A DNA stretch of 64,000 nt from Chakrabartyella piscis (GTDB lineage Bacteria > Bacillota > Clostridia > Lachnospirales > Anaerotignaceae). The translations under genes were made by a program, and so were the position numbers. The notes under the pieces are model-generated. The model was not told the DNA's origin. It did not search any database and saw nothing but the letters and a program-made list of their open reading frames with translations. How positions within the stretch are numbered: position 1 is the stretch's first letter; the number at the start of each line of letters is the position of its first letter. This document shows, piece after piece, positions 58,329 to 64,000 of this stretch. The DNA is taken from assembly GCA_030067835.1 (NCBI GenBank), contig CP092441.1, positions 806,001 through 870,000 on the forward strand. Reading direction: 5' to 3'.

Positions 58329-60140
58329 ATGAAGAAAAAAGTATTATCTATTTTATGTTGTGCATCCATGGTTGCATCTCTCGCAGCTTGTGGAAGCAGC
58401 AGCAGTGCAACAACAGAAACAAGCACAACAGCAGCAGATGCTAGTGCAACAAAAATCGCTTTGATCACAATGGACTCCATTGATCAACACTGGATTTCTT
58501 TGAATGACGGTGCACAAGAAGCGGCAGCAGAATTGGGTGTTGAAGTGACTTTCATGTCCCCTAACACAAAAGATGATGCACAACAAATCGAAAGCGTTAA
58601 CAATGCAGTTGCTGGTGGCTACCAAGCAATCATCGTTGCTGCAAATGGTCCTGATGCAATCTCTTCTTCTTTGAAAGAAGCACAAGAAGCAGGCCTTAAA
58701 ATCGTTTATGTTGACTCCCCTGCAAACGTAGATGCAGAAGCAACATTCTCCACAGACAACAAAGCAGCTGGTACAATCGCTGGTGAACAAATGTTGGCAG
58801 CTTTCGCTGAAGCTGGCGTAACAGGCGGTTCCATCGGTATCATCAATGTAAATGCTGCAACAGATTCTTGTGTAATGCGTGAAGAAGGTTTCCGTGAAGC
58901 ATTCGCAGGTTCTAGCTTTGAAATTTTGGAAACACAATATGGTGAAGGCGATGCTGCTAAATCCCAAAGTATTGCAGAAAACTATGTAACACAAGGTGTT
59001 GTTGGTATCTTCGGTGCCAATGAAGGTTCCACAACTGGTGCTGGTAATGCGATCAAAGCTGCTGGCACAAGCGATATCGTTGGTGTTGGTTTCGATACTT
59101 CCGATGCAATCTTGAACTTGGTAACTGATGGCTACTTGCTTTGTACAATGGCGCAAAACCCTTCTGTAATGGGTTATGAAGGCGTTAAAGCTGCTGTAGC
59201 TGCAATCGGTGGCGAATCTCTTGGTGGCGCTGTAACAGATACAGGCGTTTCTGTAGTAGATGCTGCTTACCTTGGTGGTTCTTCCGCTTCTGCTTCTGCT
59301 GATGCAGTAGTTGCTAGCCAAGCTTGGAAAATCGCTTTGATCACAATGGACTCCATTGACCAACATTGGGTATCCTTGAACGAAGGCGCTCAAGCAAAAG
59401 CTTCTGAATTGGGTGTTGAAGTTTCCTTCATGTCCCCTAACACAAAAGACGATGCACAACAAATCGAAAGTGTTAACAATGCTGTAGCTGGTGGTTACAA
59501 TGCTATCATGGTTGCTGCAAATGGTCCTGACGCAATCTCTTCTGCTTTGAAAGAAGCACAAGATGCTGGTATCACAATCGTTTATGTTGACTCTCCTGCT
59601 AACTTGGATGCAGAAGCAACATTCTCTACAGATAACAAAGCAGCTGGTGTTACAGCTGGTGAAGAAATGTTGGCAGCTCTTACAGCAGCTGGCACAACAA
59701 GTGGCAACATTGGTATCATCAATGTTAATGCTGCAACAGATTCTTGTGTAATGCGTGAAGAAGGCTTCCGTCAAGCATTCGAAGGCACAGATTTCACAAT
59801 CTTGGAAACACAATATGGTGAAGGCGATGCTGCTAAATCTCAAAGTATTGCAGAAAACTATGTAACACAAGGCGTTGTTGGTATCTTTGGTGCAAATGAA
59901 GGCTCCACAACAGGTGCTGGTAATGCAATCAAAGCTGCTGGCGATAGCTCTATCATCGGTGTTGGTTTCGACCAATCTGATGCAATCTTGAACTTGATCG
60001 CTGATGGTTACTTGCTTTGCACAATGGCTCAAAACCCTGCAGTAATGGGTTCCATGGGTGTTGAAGCTTGTGTTGCTGCATTGGAAGGCGCTAGCGCTGG
60101 TGGTGCTGTAACAGATACAGGCGTTTCTGTTTTGAAATAA
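58329..60140 (+). CDS. Sugar-binding lipoprotein with two tandem periplasmic-binding domains
   Basis: A 603-residue lipoprotein. The signal peptide ends in the lipobox SLAAC with lipidated Cys21. A Ser/Thr/Ala linker leads to the first sugar-binding domain (about 41-320), beginning TKIALITMDSIDQHWISLND. A short serine-alanine linker (SSASASADAVVASQ) joins a second domain (334-603), beginning KIALITMDSIDQHWVSLNE. Most residues are identical between the two, including SPNTKDDAQQIESVNNAVAG, NAATDSCVMREEGF and GIFGANEGSTTGAGNAI. Family members normally have a single domain of about 300 residues. Third gene of the transporter operon. ATG 58329 follows AAAGGAGG; the frame is open further upstream without a start of merit. 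Confidence 0.93.
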   Translation: MKKKVLSILCCASMVASLAACGSSSSATTETSTTAADASATKIALITMDSIDQHWISLNDGAQEAAAELGVEVTFMSPNTKDDAQQIESVNNAVAGGYQAIIVAANGPDAISSSLKEAQEAGLKIVYVDSPANVDAEATFSTDNKAAGTIAGEQMLAAFAEAGVTGGSIGIINVNAATDSCVMREEGFREAFAGSSFEILETQYGEGDAAKSQSIAENYVTQGVVGIFGANEGSTTGAGNAIKAAGTSDIVGVGFDTSDAILNLVTDGYLLCTMAQNPSVMGYEGVKAAVAAIGGESLGGAVTDTGVSVVDAAYLGGSSASASADAVVASQAWKIALITMDSIDQHWVSLNEGAQAKASELGVEVSFMSPNTKDDAQQIESVNNAVAGGYNAIMVAANGPDAISSALKEAQDAGITIVYVDSPANLDAEATFSTDNKAAGVTAGEEMLAALTAAGTTSGNIGIINVNAATDSCVMREEGFRQAFEGTDFTILETQYGEGDAAKSQSIAENYVTQGVVGIFGANEGSTTGAGNAIKAAGDSSIIGVGFDQSDAILNLIADGYLLCTMAQNPAVMGSMGVEACVAALEGASAGGAVTDTGVSVLK

Positions 60141-60177
60141 GTTCCCAACATAATTTTACATACCTAAAATAAAAGGA

Positions 60178-60206
60178 AGACCGTCGATGAAAATCGGCGG
60201 TTTTCT
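60178..60206 (+). terminator. Terminator of the transporter operon
   Basis: ACCGTCGAT/ATCGGCGGT with a GAAA tetraloop, followed by TTTT. It separates transporter and regulator genes. Confidence 0.85.
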
Positions 60207-60338
60207 GCATATTATCTTGTTTTCGTTAGTTTTGTAGAATAGAAAACAAGAGAAAAATATGTTATGATAAATTTAGAATGGTTTTTTGGGGAAAGAACCA
60301 ACGATTGTGCAAATCAAAAGGATTTGGAGGTATGGGGT

Positions 60339-61922
60339 ATGTTAAAGGTAATCATTGCAGATGATGAGGAAAGAATTTGCAGGCTGATTAAGGCTTTGGT
60401 GGATTGGGAATCTATGGGTATGGAAGTGGTTGGCGTTGCAGCCAATGGTTTGGAGGCTATTGAGCTGGTAAAAGTTTGGAATCCAGACATTTTGATTACA
60501 GACATTCGTATGCCTGGATGTGATGGTTTGCAAATGATTGAACGAGTCAGAGAAACCAATACAGATGTGGAATTTATCATCATCAGTGGGTTTGCTCATT
60601 TTCCATATGCACAGGCAGCCATCAAATTTGGAATTGGGGACTATTTGTTGAAGCCCATCAATAAGGTGGAGTTGAACCAAACTTTGCAAAAACTATGTGA
60701 AAGAATACGTCATCGAAAAGTCTTGGAAATTGATCATCAACAAATGATGGAACATAGCCAAATGGCAAAGAAACAAATGAAAAAGAATCTGATTTCCGAT
60801 TTGTTGGATAAACATGAATTGGACTGGACTGCAGAATTGTTGCAAACATCCTATCATTTCCCAATGGAAAAGGGTGTGTACCAAACATTTTGTATGAAAA
60901 TGGATTACGATTTGCATGTAGGTGGTGTTTCAGAAGATAGAATCATCCATGAAAAAATTCGAGATATCGTAATGGGGAATTTACGTGGCATCTGCTTGGA
61001 TATTGTTCTGGATGTGCGTGAATATTGTGGATATGGCGTTTTGTTATACGATGGTAAAAAACAAGAAGATGTACGTCGGGTTTTGCGTGATTGTTTGAAC
61101 CAATTGGTGATGCAAAAAAGCGTTTTGGGACCCATTGAGTTTTCTTTGGCATTGGGTGAAGTTTTGAAAACACCAGAAAAATTGCCAATTGCTTTGCAAG
61201 AAACCAGATTGCTTGTGGAGGAACGTTTCATCACGGGAACAGAACGTTTGATGGAAAGCATGCCAAAAGAAATGGGTTTGCAGGATAAGAATTTATTGGA
61301 AAAATATGTGCGTATGATACCACATGCCATTGAAATATATAGCAAAGAAGAAAGTGTAGATGCAGTTGCATATTTGCGTAAAGAAATGCCAAAAAATGTA
61401 CGTGGTTATGAAGTTTTGGATTTGGTGATTTCAGCAGGAACTGTATTTTTGATGCAATTGAATTTGAAGGAACAAAAAGAAATTTTGGAGCAATTTAAGG
61501 AAGATTGCAACCAATGCAATTCTGTGGATAAATTGTTTGACACCTTGGAAAAATTACAAGGAACCATCATAGAAGGATTGCAAAAGGAAAGAGAAAACGA
61601 TGCACTGAGACCCATACGTATGGCAAAACAGTACATCCAAAATCATTACAAAGAACAAATTACATTGGAAGAAGTCAGTGATGTGGTTGGTTTGAGTACC
61701 ACATATTTCAGTGCTTTGTTCAAAAAAGAAATTGGAGAAGGTTTTGCAAAATATTTAATCAATATACGTATGGAAGAAGCAAAGCGTTTGCTAAGAGAAA
61801 CAAACCATTCTGTATTTGAAATTTGTGAAGCAGTTGGATACCATGATTTGAAACATTTTACTCGTACATTTGAAAAAGCAGCAGGTTTGAAACCAAGTGC
61901 ATATCGCAAATTGTATGGTTAA
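60339..61922 (+). CDS. Response regulator, YesN type with AraC DNA-binding domain
   Basis: A 527-residue transcription regulator. The receiver domain (1-120) has the acidic pair ADDEE, the phosphorylated Asp55 in ILITDIRMPG, and the conserved Lys in YLLKPINK. A long middle region of about 280 residues has helical character. The C-terminal AraC domain (about 425-527) contains ITLEEVSDVVGLSTTYFSALFKKE and the second HTH VFEICEAVGYHDLKHFTRTFEK. GGAGG lies eight bases before ATG 60339; a frame extension to 60264 would include the putative promoter (TGTTATGAT, 60260-60268). Partner of the histidine kinase that follows; the adjacent ABC operon is the likely target. Confidence 0.93.
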   Translation: MLKVIIADDEERICRLIKALVDWESMGMEVVGVAANGLEAIELVKVWNPDILITDIRMPGCDGLQMIERVRETNTDVEFIIISGFAHFPYAQAAIKFGIGDYLLKPINKVELNQTLQKLCERIRHRKVLEIDHQQMMEHSQMAKKQMKKNLISDLLDKHELDWTAELLQTSYHFPMEKGVYQTFCMKMDYDLHVGGVSEDRIIHEKIRDIVMGNLRGICLDIVLDVREYCGYGVLLYDGKKQEDVRRVLRDCLNQLVMQKSVLGPIEFSLALGEVLKTPEKLPIALQETRLLVEERFITGTERLMESMPKEMGLQDKNLLEKYVRMIPHAIEIYSKEESVDAVAYLRKEMPKNVRGYEVLDLVISAGTVFLMQLNLKEQKEILEQFKEDCNQCNSVDKLFDTLEKLQGTIIEGLQKERENDALRPIRMAKQYIQNHYKEQITLEEVSDVVGLSTTYFSALFKKEIGEGFAKYLINIRMEEAKRLLRETNHSVFEICEAVGYHDLKHFTRTFEKAAGLKPSAYRKLYG

Positions 61923-61962
61923 GGTGTCGCTGAGGACGAGTGTGTTCAATTCTCGACACCTT
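61921..61962 (+). other. Hairpin between response regulator and kinase genes
   Basis: AAGGTGTCG/CGACACCTT, a perfect 9-bp stem overlapping the regulator stop codon, with a 24-base loop. It ends ten bases before the AGGAGG of the kinase gene and could tune kinase translation. Confidence 0.6.
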
Positions 61963-61982
61963 AATCGATAGGAGGAAAATCC

Positions 61983-63023
61983 ATGAAACCAATCAAATAT
62001 ATTTCTCATAGGTTTTTCTTTGTGGGAATCTGTGTATTTGTGTTGTTTTTGCAACAGACAATATATCAAATCATTCTTTGGGCAAGCGGAGCCACATCAC
62101 CACTTCCATTGCTTTGGTTGATTTGTGCATTTGTTGTGCTGTGTTCATATGGCTGGTTTCGTGTGCTATTGCCATATCGCAAAGCAGAAAAGATGATGCA
62201 ACGATTTTTAGATGGCTATGAATTGATGCAGCCAGACTTAGAAAAAACCTTTTTGACACCATCTTCAGAAAAGGAATTGTATCGCATTCATGAAATGTTG
62301 CATTCACCAGAAGTTTATGATTTGAACAAAAGACAGGCACAGTATTTGGCGCTACAAAATCAAATCAATCCACATTTTTTGTACAATACATTGGAAAGTA
62401 TTCGTGGTGAAGCGTTGATTGAAGGGTTGGATAGTGTTGCAGATATGACAGAAGCATTAGCAACTTTCTTTAGATATACCATATCCAAAGTGGAAAATTT
62501 GGTGTCTGTGGAAGAAGAATTGGAAAATTGCAGAACCTATTTCCGTATTCAAAAATATCGTTTTGGAGAACGTTTGCAATTGCATATTACATATGATGAG
62601 GAAGAATGGGAACAAATCCGTCATTATCGTATGCCGAAATTGACTTTGCAACCCATTTTGGAAAATAGTATCATTCATGGTACAGAATTGAAAATTGGTA
62701 CAGGAAACTTGCACATTCAATTTGAGTGTACAGAAAAACGATTGTTGATTCGCATTTCTGATGATGGCATTGGTATGGATGAAGAAACCCTTTGGAAATT
62801 GAACCGCAAATTGCGAAAAGACAGTTCCCAAGTGTTGCATAAGCGACCAGGTGAAAAGGGTGGTATTGCATTGGTTAATGTAAACAACCGAATTCATTTG
62901 ATTTTTGGTGAAGAATATGGGATGCATGTCTATTCCATCCAAGGTAAGGGGACTGATGTGGAAATTAGCATTCCAGTCATTGTCAGTGATCGTGAAGTAT
63001 CAGATAGAGGTGTGCTTTCATGA
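61983..63023 (+). CDS. Sensor histidine kinase, YesM type, with minimal extracellular part
   Basis: A 346-residue membrane kinase. Two helices (about 8-31 and 42-62) are joined by a loop of only about ten residues, so there is no extracellular sensing domain. The His_kinase domain carries the phosphorylated His131 in LQNQINPHFLYNTLESI. The ATPase part has the N box LQPILENSIIHG, the G box ISDDGIGMDEE and EKGGIALVNVNNRI. TAGGAGG precedes the ATG. It overlaps the next gene by four bases (ATGA). Signals must come through the membrane or from a partner, such as the transporter or the ABC-like protein encoded next. Confidence 0.93.
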   Translation: MKPIKYISHRFFFVGICVFVLFLQQTIYQIILWASGATSPLPLLWLICAFVVLCSYGWFRVLLPYRKAEKMMQRFLDGYELMQPDLEKTFLTPSSEKELYRIHEMLHSPEVYDLNKRQAQYLALQNQINPHFLYNTLESIRGEALIEGLDSVADMTEALATFFRYTISKVENLVSVEEELENCRTYFRIQKYRFGERLQLHITYDEEEWEQIRHYRMPKLTLQPILENSIIHGTELKIGTGNLHIQFECTEKRLLIRISDDGIGMDEETLWKLNRKLRKDSSQVLHKRPGEKGGIALVNVNNRIHLIFGEEYGMHVYSIQGKGTDVEISIPVIVSDREVSDRGVLS

Positions 63024-64000
63024 AAAAAGAAATGTTTCGTATGGAGCGTATTACCTACAAAGAACATGAAATTACAAAGTTGGTGGATTTCAATTTGCAT
63101 ATCTTTGCTGGTGAAATTATGGGTATGATTCCCATTAATTCCTTTGGTTTGTCAGCTTTTTTATCTCTTTTGCAAACAAATTTACCCTTGTATGATGGGT
63201 ATGTATATTACCAAGAAAATTTGGTCAACTCTTGGAAAGGTGCTGGAACCAATCAAAATCGCATCACTGTCATTGAAAGCAAATCTTGTTTGGTGGAACG
63301 TATGACGGTTTCTGATAATGTATTCGTTTTGCGTAAAGGGTTTCGCCAGCAAATGATCAGAAAAAGTGTGTTACGCAAACAGTTGCAACCTTTTTTGGAT
63401 GATATTGGTGTGGAAATTGTAGCAGATGCATATGTGGAACGTTTGACCACATTTGAACGTATGGTGGTTGAATTATTGAAAGGAATTGTAGCAGGTCATA
63501 AGCTGATTGTTTTGAAGGATATTGAATCTTTAATTACTGGTGAAGAACTGTTGAAATTTTATGAAATCATTCGTTACTATGCAAAAAAAGGATATGCATT
63601 TCTGTACATTTGCTCTCATTTGGAGGATATTATGCAGATTTGTAGTCGTGTAGCGGTGCTTTCCAGTGGTCGAATTGAAAAGGTTTTGCAAGCACATGAG
63701 ATGACAGCAGATAATTTGGCTGTTTTGACAGAAGAATATGACACATTGATTCGTGGCTATTTGGAACATAAAAAAGAAAAGAAACTTGATGAAAGTTCTG
63801 TATGTAAAATTCATAGTGTGTTTAAAGATAGTGGCAAAGCATTGGATTTTTGGGTGCATGCAGGCGAATGTTTGGTGGTGCAATGTATGGACAATCAACT
63901 GTATGACGCTATGTTATCGGTGGATATCAATGGATTGCTGACACGAGAAAGTTATTTGGAAATAGATGAAATCAAATCAACCCTATACAAAAACAAAGAC
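63020..64000 (+). CDS. Degenerate MglA-like ABC ATPase homologue, partial at window end
   Basis: At least 327 residues, open to the window edge. The alignment with sugar ABC ATPases such as MglA is clear by eye: FNLHIFAGEIMGMIP for the strand before Walker A, MTVSDNVFVLRKG for the TVAENIFLGRE segment, LEDIMQICSRVAVLSSGRI for the post-H-loop region. The ATP motifs are lost. Walker A is replaced by IPINSFGLSA (about 37-46, no GKS/T), the signature by LTTFERMVV (about 142-150) and Walker B by LIVLKDIES (no Asp-Glu pair). His200 of the H-loop remains. A second domain starts near 262 and also lacks a P-loop (GECLVVQCMDNQ). It overlaps the kinase gene, so it is probably a sensory or regulatory pseudo-ATPase. 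Confidence 0.82.
   Translation, partial: MKKEMFRMERITYKEHEITKLVDFNLHIFAGEIMGMIPINSFGLSAFLSLLQTNLPLYDGYVYYQENLVNSWKGAGTNQNRITVIESKSCLVERMTVSDNVFVLRKGFRQQMIRKSVLRKQLQPFLDDIGVEIVADAYVERLTTFERMVVELLKGIVAGHKLIVLKDIESLITGEELLKFYEIIRYYAKKGYAFLYICSHLEDIMQICSRVAVLSSGRIEKVLQAHEMTADNLAVLTEEYDTLIRGYLEHKKEKKLDESSVCKIHSVFKDSGKALDFWVHAGECLVVQCMDNQLYDAMLSVDINGLLTRESYLEIDEIKSTLYKNKD

Noticed and set aside
61921..61962. Hammerhead-like ribozyme suggested by CTGAGGACGAG
   Set aside because: The core GAAA and the required three-helix junction are missing; only a simple stem-loop is supported.

Overview
The window is a low-GC chromosomal segment that reads as a strictly anaerobic, butyrate-forming member of the Clostridia. 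This rests on Firmicutes-type promoters and strong AGGAGG ribosome binding sites, a clostridial 16S/23S pair, tRNAs without encoded CCA, a bcd-etfBA cluster, a thl-crt-hbd cluster, a C. symbiosum-like glutamate dehydrogenase, luxS and an SLH-anchored surface protein. By eye the 16S resembles the Anaerotignum (cluster XIVb) neighbourhood of Lachnospirales; that placement is inference.

Layout. 1-3930: rpmG-secE-nusG-rplK-rplA, then an L10 leader and rplJ-rplL. Two L1-type operator hairpins precede rplK and rplA. rpoB does not follow rplL; a ribosomal RNA operon does. 4230-10845: triple-promoter rrn operon in the order 16S-5S-tRNA-Ile-tRNA-Ala-23S, then a separately promoted tRNA cluster with a second 5S gene (Asn, Glu, 5S, Thr, CAT, Asp, Val, Met). 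10970-13310: a two-piece permease and a secreted SH3-NlpC/P60 hydrolase. 13780-17100: acyl-CoA dehydrogenase with EtfBA. 17330-18930: glutamate symporter. 18970-22230: ftsEX and a CtpA-type protease. 22807-25760: an MreB-family gene and gdhA. 25850-29103: a membrane-anchored unknown, a small iron-sulfur operon controlled by a BigR/SqrR-like ArsR repressor with a palindromic operator, luxS, and an HD-domain protein. 29540-37007: mannitol PTS operon mtlR-mtlA(CBA)-mtlD that also carries ptsH and ptsI. 37036-40056: thl-crt-hbd. 40170-41291: five tandem copies of a ~220-bp multi-hairpin repeat. 41717-54796: two giant secreted proteins (1666 and 2575 aa), the second with three SLH domains, probably the cell surface layer. 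54800-55260: more dispersed repeats. 55574-60206: a sugar ABC transporter whose lipoprotein carries two tandem binding domains. 60339-end: a YesN/YesM-type two-component system and a degenerate ABC ATPase that runs off the window.

How the genes fit together. Acetyl-CoA is condensed and reduced to butyryl-CoA by thl, hbd, crt and bcd-etfBA, encoded at two loci. Glutamate uptake and glutamate dehydrogenase nearby suggest, without proving, amino-acid fermentation as one carbon source. Mannitol enters through a self-contained PTS operon. The final region is the most unusual: a duplicated-domain sugar-binding lipoprotein next to a histidine kinase with almost no extracellular domain and an ABC ATPase homologue lacking its ATP-binding motifs, which together look like a transporter-coupled sensing module.
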